Translations under genes and position numbers: made by a program
From: Streptomyces sp. NBC_01707
GTDB taxonomy: Bacteria > Actinomycetota > Actinomycetes > Streptomycetales > Streptomycetaceae
DNA length: 64,000 nt
Direction of reading: 5' to 3'
Assembly: GCF_041438805.1 (NCBI RefSeq)
Contig: NZ_CP109190.1
Span: forward strand, 5,518,001 to 5,582,000
The notes under the pieces: generated by a model
What the model was told of the DNA's origin: nothing
Databases searched by the model: none
The model's input: only the letters and a program-made list of their open reading frames with translations
Shown: piece after piece, positions 42,457-50,852 of the stretch
How the letters are laid out: each line of letters begins with the position of its first letter
Numbering within the stretch: position 1 is the stretch's first letter

Positions 42457-45195
42457 TCAGGCGCTCGTACGTTCCAACTCGCCGGAACCAGTCGGATCGG
42501 CCGGGCCGGCGGCGCCGGTGGGGACCGAAACAGCGGCGTGATCACCCGGATCACCAAGGGCGGTGAGACTGGTGGGATCACTGAGGTCGGTGATGTCGTA
42601 CGGGTGGGAGTGGTTCGGGTCGCAGGGGCCAACCCGGTCGAAGACCTCGTCGACTCCGCTACCGGCGCTCGCGCCCTCGGCCAGCAGATAAGCCTGCGCC
42701 TCGCCGACATGGAAGTACATCCCGTGCAACTGGAGCGCACCCTCGGCCAGTCGCCGCGCCACCGATTCATGGGCCCGCAGATGGTCCAACTGCTGGACCA
42801 CGTTGGTGAGGCAGAGCTGCTCGACCTCATCGGCGGGCAGCCGGCCGGAGATCCGCGCCCAGGCATGATGCCGGGACGTCATCCGTTCCAAGCTCGGCAG
42901 GCCGTGCCGCAACCAGCGCCACAGTGATGTCCGAGGAGTGTCCGGCCTGGTGCCCATCAGCGCCTGCATCGCGCCGCAGCCGGAGTGGCCGCAGACGGTA
43001 ATGGACTCGACCTTGAGCACATCCACCGCGTACTCGATCGCGGCGCCCACCGAGTCGTCACCGGCCTCCGCGCCCGGCGGGGGCACGAGGTTGCCGACGT
43101 TCCGAACGGTGAACAGGTCGCCCGGTCCGCTCGCCGTGATCATGCTGGTGACCAGGCGGGAGTCCGCGCAGGTGATGAAGAGCTGGGAGGGACGCTGCCC
43201 CTCGCGGGCCAGCCGGGCCAGCTCGTCCCGCACCAGTGGAGCCGTATTGCGCTGAAACGAACTGAGCCCGCTGGCCAGCCGATGCGCACCGGTCCGACGC
43301 GGCACGGCGGCTCCATCGCCAGGAGTGTCGGACCGGCCGGTGGAGCCGGCTGCGGCGTCGGCGGCATCGGCCGCATCGACCGCCCTGGCATCGGCCTCGG
43401 CGCCGGCTGAGCCTGCGGGTCCCTGGTCGGCGCGGGGGTTTTCCTCAAGAGCGAAGGCCGCCCCGGTGGCGGCGGCACGGCGGGCGTCGACCGGCTGGCC
43501 GGACCGGTCGGGCCGGTCGTGGCAGTGATGGTTGCGCCACGGTGTCCAGGGGCGACAGCAGGAGTGGGCCGCCGAGGCGGGCTCGGCGATCCGGCCACCG
43601 GATCTGCCGGTGAAGACGACGTGGCCGCCCTGCGCGGTCTGGGCATCGCTCCAGTCCTGGATCGTCTCGTACGCCGCGTGGTCCATGAAGAAGCCGTCCA
43701 ACTCGACCACCGCGTCCCCGCCTCGGGGCAACTGGCCGAGCGCCCGGCTGAGCCGCGGTACCGCGAGGAACGTCAGCTGCCCTCGTACGACGACCAGATG
43801 CTGGCCGCCCTGATCGGTCACCGTGATCCTGGTGCGGGCCAGCCGGTGCAGGGCGACGGCCACGGCCACGGCGATGCCGATGGCGACACCCTCGAGCACG
43901 CCGAAGAGCACCACGCCGGTGATCGTCGCCCCGTACACCAGGAATTCACGATGCTTGTGGACATTACGGATGTGGGCGTAGTTCACCATCTGGAAGCCGA
44001 CCACCATCACCAGCGCGGCGAGCGCGGCCAGCGGGATCCACTCCAGAGCTGTGACCAGCAGTCCGGCGGCAAGCAGCACCCAGACGCCGTGCAGCACGGT
44101 GGCGGCCCGGCCGGTGGCCCCGGCCCGTACGTTCGCCGAACTCCGCACCGCGCCACCTGACACCGGCAGCCCGCCGAGCAAGCCGGCCAGTACGTTGGCG
44201 ATGCCCTGGCCGCGCAGTTCGCGGTCGAGATCGGAGCGCTGGACCCGCGGCGCGGCGGGGGCATCCGGGGCCGGAGGGCTGGAATCGGCGGTTCGGCCGC
44301 CGGCGCGGTCGGCGGTCAGCTTGTCCACCGCCACAGCGGCGAGCAGTGATTCGAGGCTGGCCACCAGCAGCACCGTCAACACGGCGGTGGCCAGGGCCAG
44401 GACAGGGCCCTGCGGCAGCTCGGGCAGGGCGTGCGAGCGCCAGGAAGGCAGGTCGACCCGGGCGATCCCGGGCGCCGCGACCGCGGCCACCGCCGTTGCG
44501 ATCGCCACCGAGGCGAGGGCCGCAGGCAGTCGTCGCACCGCTCGCCCGATCCGCCCGGGGAGCCGCGGCCACACCACCAGTACGGCGATGGTCAGTGCAC
44601 CGATCAGCGGCGCGGCCGGGCTCGTCCGGCCCAACTGCTCCGGAAGTGCCAGGGCGTTGGCGGCTGCCGAACTCTGGGGCGAGGCGCCGAGCACGATGTG
44701 CAACTGGGCGAGCGCGATGGCCACGCCGATACCGGCGAGGGTGCCGTGCACGATGGCGGGGCTGACAGCTAGGGCGCCGCGCGCGGCTCGTAGCGAGCCC
44801 AGCAGGATCTGCAGAAGTCCGGCGCCGATGGTGATCGCGCAGGTGGTGCGCCAGCCGTAGATCTGGATCAACTCGGCCGTGACCACGGTCAGACCGGCGG
44901 ACGGGCCGCTGACCTGGAGGGGAGTGCCGCCGAGCAGTCCGGCGACGATGCCGCCGACCGCGGCGGAGATGAGTCCGGCTTCCAGCGGGGCATCCATGGC
45001 GACGGCCAGGCCGAGCGACATGGGGACGGCGATGAGAAAGACAGTGATGGACGCGGACAGGTCGGCGCCCGCGATGCGGAATCGTCCGCCGCGGCGCGGC
45101 GGTGGCGGGCTATGAGGTCGCTTGATTCCCGAGGCGCGGGAAGACGGCGAAGTGTGGGCTGTGTGGTCATGACGGATGCGGACGCAAGCAGACAT
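42457..45195 (-). CDS. SulP anion transporter fused to beta-carbonic anhydrase
   Basis: A 912-residue two-part protein. The first part (about 40-550) is a SulP permease with some twelve helices (LSASITVFLIAVPMSLGLAV; GLLGGTPLQVSGPSAGLTVV; GLLGGLPVSGGAVRSSANV) and a degenerate STAS region. The last part (about 690-870) is a beta-carbonic anhydrase with zinc motifs FITCADSRLV and VCGHSGCGAM. The fusion suggests bicarbonate transport linked to CO2 hydration, as in the M. tuberculosis Rv3273 type. A His/Cys-rich linker joins the halves. ATG 45195 has GGAGG eight bases away. Confidence 0.92.
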   Translation of the reverse strand: MSACVRIRHDHTAHTSPSSRASGIKRPHSPPPPRRGGRFRIAGADLSASITVFLIAVPMSLGLAVAMDAPLEAGLISAAVGGIVAGLLGGTPLQVSGPSAGLTVVTAELIQIYGWRTTCAITIGAGLLQILLGSLRAARGALAVSPAIVHGTLAGIGVAIALAQLHIVLGASPQSSAAANALALPEQLGRTSPAAPLIGALTIAVLVVWPRLPGRIGRAVRRLPAALASVAIATAVAAVAAPGIARVDLPSWRSHALPELPQGPVLALATAVLTVLLVASLESLLAAVAVDKLTADRAGGRTADSSPPAPDAPAAPRVQRSDLDRELRGQGIANVLAGLLGGLPVSGGAVRSSANVRAGATGRAATVLHGVWVLLAAGLLVTALEWIPLAALAALVMVVGFQMVNYAHIRNVHKHREFLVYGATITGVVLFGVLEGVAIGIAVAVAVALHRLARTRITVTDQGGQHLVVVRGQLTFLAVPRLSRALGQLPRGGDAVVELDGFFMDHAAYETIQDWSDAQTAQGGHVVFTGRSGGRIAEPASAAHSCCRPWTPWRNHHCHDRPDRSGQPVDARRAAATGAAFALEENPRADQGPAGSAGAEADARAVDAADAADAAAGSTGRSDTPGDGAAVPRRTGAHRLASGLSSFQRNTAPLVRDELARLAREGQRPSQLFITCADSRLVTSMITASGPGDLFTVRNVGNLVPPPGAEAGDDSVGAAIEYAVDVLKVESITVCGHSGCGAMQALMGTRPDTPRTSLWRWLRHGLPSLERMTSRHHAWARISGRLPADEVEQLCLTNVVQQLDHLRAHESVARRLAEGALQLHGMYFHVGEAQAYLLAEGASAGSGVDEVFDRVGPCDPNHSHPYDITDLSDPTSLTALGDPGDHAAVSVPTGAAGPADPTGSGELERTSA

Positions 45196-45920
45196 GTTCC
45201 CGTCTCCTCCGGGGCAGCGCGGTCGCGGAACGTGGGGACGCGGCCGTGGGTCACGGCGTGCAGCGGCGGGATTTCTCAACTCTCGGTAAATGAATCGTAA
45301 TGGAGAGTAAAGATTTGTGTCCATGATTTAGAGCAAATGGGCCATTGGGTCACTCTTTCAAGTGAATAGGCAGCTTTAAATCAGATCTGTCACGGCACCA
45401 CTTTCTGGGCCGCTTGCGAACGTGGCTGCGCCACGTCGGGAGATTCCGTACAAAATATCCCAAAGGGAACGGAGTGTGGATGGTGGCGGCCGCGAGAGGG
45501 CTGCGGGCTCGAGCGGAATGTGCCCGAAGTCGCCCTCGGCGGGCACATCCGCGTCGCCGGCGACGGCTCCACCGCCTTCACCGGAAGTCGGCCGAAGCGG
45601 CCGCGGTCGGGGCGTCTGCCGTCCGCTCAGAAGCTGCCGGAATACGGGGTGTTCTCTCGGGGCGGCGCGGGTGAGGCGTACTCGGCGTCGGTGAGACACC
45701 GTTGGGAGGGGTGTGGGGAGGGAGGGGGTGGAGGGGTGTGGGGATGGGTGGGCCGTCCGACTCGCCCCTGAGCCCGGACGAGCGCGACGGGAAGCGGGCG
45801 CAGAGCCAGGGGGTGTCCGGCCCCGTCACTGCGCCGGTCGCCTGGTCGTGGGCGACCGGCTGGATCACAGATCGAGGGCCGGCCGGATCAGGGGGCCGAG
45901 TGATCGAGGGGCGCGGAGTC
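45196..45920. promoter_or_regulatory. long intergenic region upstream of the SulP-CA gene, with G-rich tract
   Basis: A 725-base gap. The part nearest the SulP-CA gene (45260-45400) is unusually AT-rich and probably carries its promoter. At 45714-45753 the plus strand has about nine runs of three or more G, a candidate G-quadruplex. Open frames here show no family similarity or ribosome sites that would support a gene. Confidence 0.45.
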
Positions 45921-46916
45921 TCACACGGGCTGAGCGGCGCCGGCCCGCGCACTCCGCTCGTCGAGCACGAAGGAGGGGTCGACCTGAGCAGCCAGGTCGG
46001 CGCCCGTCTTCTCGTTGCCCCAGCTCTCTGCGTTCTTCAGATGGAAGTGCACCATCTGTCGCGTGTAGCGCTCCCAGTCGCGCTGCCCGTACGAATCCTC
46101 CGCCGCGTCCTGCAGGGCCTGCAGGGCCATCCGGTTGTCCGCCTCCAGCAGCTCGAAGCGGGCCGGCCGACCTTTTTCCATCGCCCGCACCCAGTCGGAG
46201 TGACCGACGCTGACCAGCAGGTCGTCGCCGACCTCGGCCCGCAGGAAGTCCAGGTCGTCCTGGCCCTGCACCTTGTTGCCGACGACCTTCAGGGCGACCC
46301 CGAAGTCCCGTGCGTACTCCTTGTACTGGCGGTAGACCGAGACGCCCTTGCGGGTCGGCTCAGCAACCAGGAACGTCATGTCGAAGCGGGTGAACATTCC
46401 TGACGCGAAGGAGTCCGAACCCGCGGTCATGTCGACGACCACGTACTCGTCGGGGCCGTCGACGAGATGGTTGAGGCAGAGCTCGACCGCGCCGACCTTG
46501 GAGTGGTAGCACGCCACCCCCAGATCCGATTCGGTGAACGGTCCGGTGGTCATCAGCCGGATGTCCCCGTCGTCCAACGTGATCGTGCGGGCGCACGCGT
46601 CGTAGACCGGGTTGTCCTCGCGGACGCGCAGCAGCCGAGAGCCCTCGCCGGGCGGAGTCGTCTTGATCATCGTCTCTACGGAGGCGATACGGGAGTTGCT
46701 GCCCCGCAGATACTCCTTGATCAGCGGCAGTTGCGCGCCCATGGCCGGCAGCGTCGCCGCCTCCTCGTCATCGAGGCCGAGTGCGGCTCCCAGATGCTGG
46801 TTGATGTCGGCGTCCACCGCGACGACATGGGCTTCATTGGCGGCAAGGTGGCGGATGAAGAGCGAGGACAGCGTGGTCTTGCCGCTGCCGCCCTTCCCTA
46901 CGAAAGCGATCTTCAT
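45921..46916 (-). CDS. CooC/MinD-like P-loop ATPase
   Basis: A 331-residue SIMIBI-class ATPase beginning MKIAFVGKGGSGKTTLSSLF with a signature-lysine Walker A. Switch region VDMTAGSDSFASGMFTRFD follows, and the fold resembles CooC, which loads nickel into CO dehydrogenase, but no target enzyme is nearby. ATG 46916 is chosen; GTG 46922 is two codons longer. It is divergent from the degenerate Fic gene across about 100 bases. Confidence 0.85.
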   Translation of the reverse strand: MKIAFVGKGGSGKTTLSSLFIRHLAANEAHVVAVDADINQHLGAALGLDDEEAATLPAMGAQLPLIKEYLRGSNSRIASVETMIKTTPPGEGSRLLRVREDNPVYDACARTITLDDGDIRLMTTGPFTESDLGVACYHSKVGAVELCLNHLVDGPDEYVVVDMTAGSDSFASGMFTRFDMTFLVAEPTRKGVSVYRQYKEYARDFGVALKVVGNKVQGQDDLDFLRAEVGDDLLVSVGHSDWVRAMEKGRPARFELLEADNRMALQALQDAAEDSYGQRDWERYTRQMVHFHLKNAESWGNEKTGADLAAQVDPSFVLDERSARAGAAQPV

Positions 46917-47018
46917 GTTCACCTAGGGTAGCGGCACAACTGCGCTCCGCTGTCGAACTTCGTGAAGAAGGCCACTCCGGGGCGGTATGGGTGTAGGGGG
47001 CGCGTAGCCTCGCTACCT

Positions 47019-47843
47019 ATGAGTACGACTGCCCCAGACCCGCTCGCCACCCTGGGCGCCCTGCCGGGGGTCGCCGACGCGGTGGACTCCGTACGCAAGG
47101 CCGTCGACCGCGTCTACGGTCACCGAGTCATGCGGCGCCGCAGTAACGAGGTCACCGCGGAGGCGGCGCTGCGCGGCGCCCGTGGCTCCGCCGCGCTCTC
47201 CGGTGCCGACTGGAACCTCGAGGAGGTGCGTCGGCGCACCGACTTCAGTGGTGACGACGAGTCGCAGGTGATCGGAGCCGCCCTCCGGCTCACTGCGGAA
47301 GCAGGTCAACTGCTCTCCATCTGGCGGCAGTCGCCGCTGCGGGTCCTTGCTCGGCTGCATCTGGTGGCGGCCGGCGGGGCCGCGCCCGACGAGGCGGTCG
47401 GGCGGCCTCGGCTGGCGGGCGAGCCGGTGGACGAGCCGCTGATCGAGGCGCCGCTGCCCGGAGCGGACGAGGTCGCCGGGCGGCTGGAAGGTCTCTCCGG
47501 ACTGATCCTTGCGGGGAGCGCGGCGCCCGCGTTGGTGACCGCCGCCGTCGTGCACGGCGAACTGCTGGCGCTGCGCCCCTTCGGCTCGTACAACGGGCTG
47601 GTCGCGCGGACCGCCGAGCGGATCGTGCTGATCGGAAGCGGGCTGGACCCGAAGTCCATCTGCCCCGCCGAGGTCGGCCATGCGGAACAGGGCCGGGCGG
47701 CGTACGTCGCGGCGTTCGAGGGCTATCTGTCGGGTACACCGGACGGCATGGCGGCCTGGATCGCGCACTGCGGGCGCGCGGTGGAACTCGGTGTCAGGGA
47801 GTCGACGGCGGTCTGTGAGGCGCTGCAGCGCGGGGCCGCTTAG
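47019..47843 (+). CDS. degenerate Fic-fold protein
   Basis: A 274-residue, mostly helical protein. Residues near 185-200 (ALRPFGSYNGLVARTAERI) align with the Fic signature HxFx(D/E)GNGRxxR, but the catalytic His is Arg, GNG is YNG, and the first Arg is lost. The upstream VAGRLEGLSGLI and VHGELLA match the Fic helix and are preserved. Catalytic AMPylation therefore seems unlikely, and a binding role is more plausible. Older annotations call relatives oxidoreductases; no such motif is visible. It is divergent from a CooC/MinD-like ATPase gene. Confidence 0.7.
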   Translation: MSTTAPDPLATLGALPGVADAVDSVRKAVDRVYGHRVMRRRSNEVTAEAALRGARGSAALSGADWNLEEVRRRTDFSGDDESQVIGAALRLTAEAGQLLSIWRQSPLRVLARLHLVAAGGAAPDEAVGRPRLAGEPVDEPLIEAPLPGADEVAGRLEGLSGLILAGSAAPALVTAAVVHGELLALRPFGSYNGLVARTAERIVLIGSGLDPKSICPAEVGHAEQGRAAYVAAFEGYLSGTPDGMAAWIAHCGRAVELGVRESTAVCEALQRGAA

Positions 47844-47924
47844 CGCCGGCCCGGGGGATCATCGGTCAGCTCGGCCGTCAACTCCCCAACCCGACTGCTG
47901 ACTTCACTGCCCGATCAAAGGGTT

Positions 47925-47952
47925 GCGGCGGTACCGTCCTCGGTACCGCCGC
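47925..47952. terminator. perfect hairpin after the Fic-like gene
   Basis: GCGGCGGTACCG and CGGTACCGCCGC form a 12-bp stem around TCCT, 82 bases past the stop. On the minus strand it is followed by AACCCTTT, so it could also end a minus-strand transcript. Confidence 0.65.
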
Positions 47953-48394
47953 TGGCACGTCCACCCAGTTACCATGCGTCCTCGATACATGCCCATCAGG
48001 TCGGGAACTCAGCCCGTTACCTGGTGCGGCTGGCCCGTAATCGACGGGTCGACGTCGCGTGGGTGCTCGGTTTTCATGCTCGGTCCGTGGGGCCTTCTCT
48101 GCGTTACAGGTAATCCTCTCGGATGTCCTTGGTCTCGCGGGCCGTTGACTCCTTTGTACTCCACACATGGGGTAAGCGGTAGTGCTGGCCATGCTTCTTT
48201 ACTTTTGGGTTCAAATATGGACGATCAGAACATGCTGGTCGGAGCCGTGATCCGGCGTATGGCTGAGCCGTTCGGCGAGGACCGGAGCCGCTGTCCGGAG
48301 GCAGACTCCGGGTAGCGGTGGGCGGTGACCCGGGTGGCGGCCCTCGCGTGGCGAGGGCCGAGGTCTCCCGGTGCGTGCACGCGGCTGCCGGGCG
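47953..48394. other. long structured convergent intergenic region, candidate ncRNA
   Basis: The gap between two convergent genes (47844-48394) is 551 bases, far longer than usual here. It has three stable hairpins and several GTTACC-like repeats (47970-48115). No open frame has a ribosome site or family similarity. A small RNA is the simplest explanation; strand and ends are undetermined. Confidence 0.4.
48338..48360. terminator. hairpin before the HAD-IB stop side
   Basis: CGGCCCTCGC and GCGAGGGCCG pair over 10 bp around GTG. A second hairpin, CCGGAG/CTCCGG, lies at 48295-48311. Either may end the HAD-IB transcript or a plus-strand RNA. Confidence 0.6.
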
Positions 48395-49234
48395 TCAGGC
48401 GGTAGTCGCGGCCGCGCGTCGGCGCGAGCTGTACCAGACGAGTCCCGCGGTGACGGCTGCTGCGCCCACTGCCGCGGCGGCCACGAGCGCCGGGCGGGGT
48501 GGCATCGAGAAGGTGGGCAGCCGCTGCTTGAGTCGAACCGGGCGATCGAAGACGAGAATCGGCCATTCGCGGAGGGCTGCTTCACGCCGCAGCGCGCGGT
48601 CCGGATTGACTGCGTGCGGGTGGCCGACGGCCTCCAGCATCGGTACATCGGTCGCGGAATCGCTATAGGCGTAACAGCGCGAGAGGTCGTATCCCTCCGA
48701 CACGGCGAGGGCCTGGACCGCCTCGGCCTTCGTCGGCCCGTATGCGTAGTACTCCACCTCGCCGGTGAAACAGCCGTCGCCGCCGACGACCATTCGGGTG
48801 GCGACGACCCGGTCGGCTCCCAGCAGCTCGCCGATCGGCTCCACGACTTCTGCACCCGAGGTGGAAACGATGACGACGTCGCGTCCGGCGGTGTGGTGCT
48901 CCTCGATGAGGGTCGCCGCCTCGTCGTAGATGATGGGGTCGATCAGATCGTGCAAGGTCTCGGCGACGATTTCCTTCACCTGCTGGACGTTCCAGCCCTT
49001 GCAGAGCGCGGAGAGATATTCGCGCATCCGCTCCATCTGGTCGTGATCGGCGCCCCCGGCGAGGAACACGAACTGTGCGTACGCGGTGCGCAGTACGGCA
49101 CGGCGGTTGATCAGTCCGCCTTGGTAGAAGGACTTGCTGAAGGTCAGAGTCGAGGACTTCGCAATGACCGTCTTGTCCAGGTCAAAGAAGGCTGCTGTGC
49201 GCGGCAAGGAGTGGTTTTCCACAAGGCAGAGCAT
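48395..49234 (-). CDS. HAD-IB family hydrolase with C-terminal membrane anchor
   Basis: A 279-residue HAD-IB phosphatase. Motif I is AAFFDLDKTVIAKSS (about residues 14-28), motif II is VIVSTSGAEVV, motif III/IV is CYAYSDSATDVPMLEAVG. The C-terminus has a hydrophobic segment (PALVAAAAVGAAAVTAGLVW) then RRR, which should anchor it in the membrane with the enzyme inside. Relatives are SerB/CicA-like; the substrate is unknown. ATG 49234 is used; GTG 49222 is possible. It is divergent from the Tad pilus operon. Confidence 0.85.
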   Translation of the reverse strand: MLCLVENHSLPRTAAFFDLDKTVIAKSSTLTFSKSFYQGGLINRRAVLRTAYAQFVFLAGGADHDQMERMREYLSALCKGWNVQQVKEIVAETLHDLIDPIIYDEAATLIEEHHTAGRDVVIVSTSGAEVVEPIGELLGADRVVATRMVVGGDGCFTGEVEYYAYGPTKAEAVQALAVSEGYDLSRCYAYSDSATDVPMLEAVGHPHAVNPDRALRREAALREWPILVFDRPVRLKQRLPTFSMPPRPALVAAAAVGAAAVTAGLVWYSSRRRAAATTA

Positions 49235-49338
49235 AGGGGCCCACCATTCGGCGTAAACTCTGGCGCGTGGGTTTGCCTGAGAAGGCTCTCGGGTACACCA
49301 TGGAAGTCACGGATCGTTCGCGACCGTGCTAACCCGGT

Positions 49339-49405
49339 CCGACTCCTCCCCCCCCGAGTCGGCCGTGGGGACGACCCCCGCTCTCCCCCCCCGGCGGGGG
49401 TCGTC
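49339..49405 (+). terminator. two consecutive hairpins with C-rich loops
   Basis: CCGACTC/GAGTCGG (49339-49362) encloses a loop with eight C. GACGACCCCCGC/GCGGGGGTCGTC (49370-49405) has a 12-bp stem and another C-run in its loop. They follow the 10-codon frame and could attenuate transcription into the operon. Confidence 0.5.
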
Positions 49406-49578
49406 GCATGTCCGGACGCATTTCTGGCGCTCGGAATCAAGCATTCTGCCTCCTTCTCGGCCGCGACGGCCCGTTTTTCTGCGCTCTCGAACCACCATGA
49501 CTCGTCACAGTGTGTAGCGGAAGTGCTGCTCTCCGGAAGTCGCCGGTATGGGTGACCGAGATATTCACAGCGGTGGAG

Positions 49579-49587
49579 TTGTCCACA
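49579..49587 (+). promoter_or_regulatory. DnaA-box-like sequence
   Basis: TTGTCCACA is the preferred Streptomyces DnaA box. CACAG at 49566 and CCACAC around 49602 flank it at about 19-20 bases. Confidence 0.4.
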
Positions 49588-49736
49588 GTTTTTGAGCAAG
49601 ATCCACACGATTTCCCGAAGCGTTGCACGGTGATTCCACCCGCGAAGTCCGCGGGTTCCGGATATCGCCGATCTCGGAAGGCTCCGAGATCGCCGCGAAA
49701 CCGCGGTGAAGGTGCAGGGAGAAGGGGGCGGAGATC

Positions 49737-50852
49737 GTGGCCGAGTCCATCGCACAGGGTCGTCTGCCGGTCGCCGAAGAGCGGAGCGGCGGACCGCTGA
49801 TCGTGACCGAGGATGTGGAACTGCTCGACGATCTGCTGCGGCTGTGCGCGGCCGCCGGAGCGGAGCCAGAGGTTCACCACACACCGCCCGAAGCCAGAGG
49901 CGGATGGGAGCGGGCTCCGATGGTTCTGGTGGGCGACGACGCGGCTCCGCGTTGCCGTGGAGTCGCGCGTAGGCAGGGCGTGATGCTCGTGGGGCGCGAC
50001 CAGGATGCCCCGGACGTCTGGCGGCAGGGCGTGGAGATCGGGGCGGAATATGTGCTGCGACTGCCCGATGCGGAGAGCTGGCTCGTCGATCAGATCGCCA
50101 ACGCGGCGGAGGGTGTGGGCAGGCCCGCGCTCACCGTCGGAGTGATCGGCGGACGGGGCGGAGCCGGCGCGTCGACACTGGCCTGCGCGCTGGCCGTGGC
50201 CGCGGCCAGGAGCGGGCGCCGGACCATGCTGATCGACGGCGATCCGCTGGGCGGCGGCATCGATGTGCTGCTCGGTGGCGAGCGCGCCGAGGGGATGAGA
50301 TGGCCGGATTTCGCCCATTCCAAGGGGCGGGTGGGCGGTTGTGCCCTGGAGGAGTCGCTGCCCGCATTGCACGGGTTGCGCGTGCTGAGCTGGGGCCGCG
50401 ACGACTGGGTGGTCGTTCCGCCGCCTGCCATGGCGGCGGTGCTGGCGGCCGCGCGCAGGCTCGGTGGTGTGGTGGTCGTCGATCTGCCGCGCCGGGTCGA
50501 CGAGTCGGTGGCCGAGGCGCTTTCCCAGCTGGACCTCGGTCTGCTGGTCGTCCCCGGCGAGTTGCGAGCGGTCGCGGCCGCGAAGCGGGTGGCGTCGATG
50601 GCCGGGATGGTCCTGGGCGATCTGAGGGTGATGGCACGCGGCCCGTACGCGGCGGGTCTGGACGAGCGCTGGGTGGCGCACGCGCTGGGGCTGCCGCTCG
50701 CCGGTGAACTCCCGCTGGAGCCGGGCCTGCTCGCCGCTCAGGACGGTGGGACGCCGCCCGGTGGCAGCGCCCGCTCCCCGCTGGCCAGGTTCTGTACGGC
50801 GTTCTGGGAGCGGGCACTTGCCGGAGGCGTCGCCGGGGGAGCGGTGTCATGA
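49737..50852 (+). CDS. CpaE/Ssd-like MinD-family protein of the Tad locus
   Basis: A 371-residue protein starting at GTG 49737. Residues 20-125 form a degenerate receiver-like region (LIVTEDVELLDDLLRLC; RQGVEIGAEYVLRLPD). The MinD-like domain follows, but its P-loop is GGRGGAGASTLA (138-149): both the signature lysine and the Walker lysine are replaced (K to R and K to A). ATP hydrolysis is therefore doubtful, as in the Ssd/CpaE-like septum-site proteins of actinobacteria. It probably places the Tad machinery. It overlaps tadA by four bases. Confidence 0.85.
   Translation: MAESIAQGRLPVAEERSGGPLIVTEDVELLDDLLRLCAAAGAEPEVHHTPPEARGGWERAPMVLVGDDAAPRCRGVARRQGVMLVGRDQDAPDVWRQGVEIGAEYVLRLPDAESWLVDQIANAAEGVGRPALTVGVIGGRGGAGASTLACALAVAAARSGRRTMLIDGDPLGGGIDVLLGGERAEGMRWPDFAHSKGRVGGCALEESLPALHGLRVLSWGRDDWVVVPPPAMAAVLAAARRLGGVVVVDLPRRVDESVAEALSQLDLGLLVVPGELRAVAAAKRVASMAGMVLGDLRVMARGPYAAGLDERWVAHALGLPLAGELPLEPGLLAAQDGGTPPGGSARSPLARFCTAFWERALAGGVAGGAVS

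Larger units (their letters stand above)
49235..49736. promoter_or_regulatory. hairpin-rich leader upstream of the Tad operon
   Basis: A 502-base divergent gap. It contains a 10-codon reading frame (49300-49332), two C-rich-loop hairpins (49339-49362 and 49370-49405) and a DnaA-box-like TTGTCCACA at 49579-49587. This looks like a regulated or attenuated leader for the Tad operon. Confidence 0.45.

Noticed and set aside
45376..45952. Several overlapping frames of 80-125 residues upstream of the SulP-CA gene
   Set aside because: They are Arg/Pro/Ser-rich, overlap each other on both strands and have no recognised motif or ribosome site.
48217..48315. 32-codon frame (MDDQNMLVGAVIRR...) in the structured convergent gap
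   Set aside because: No ribosome site upstream and no similarity; I treat the region as possibly non-coding RNA instead, though a bifunctional RNA cannot be excluded.
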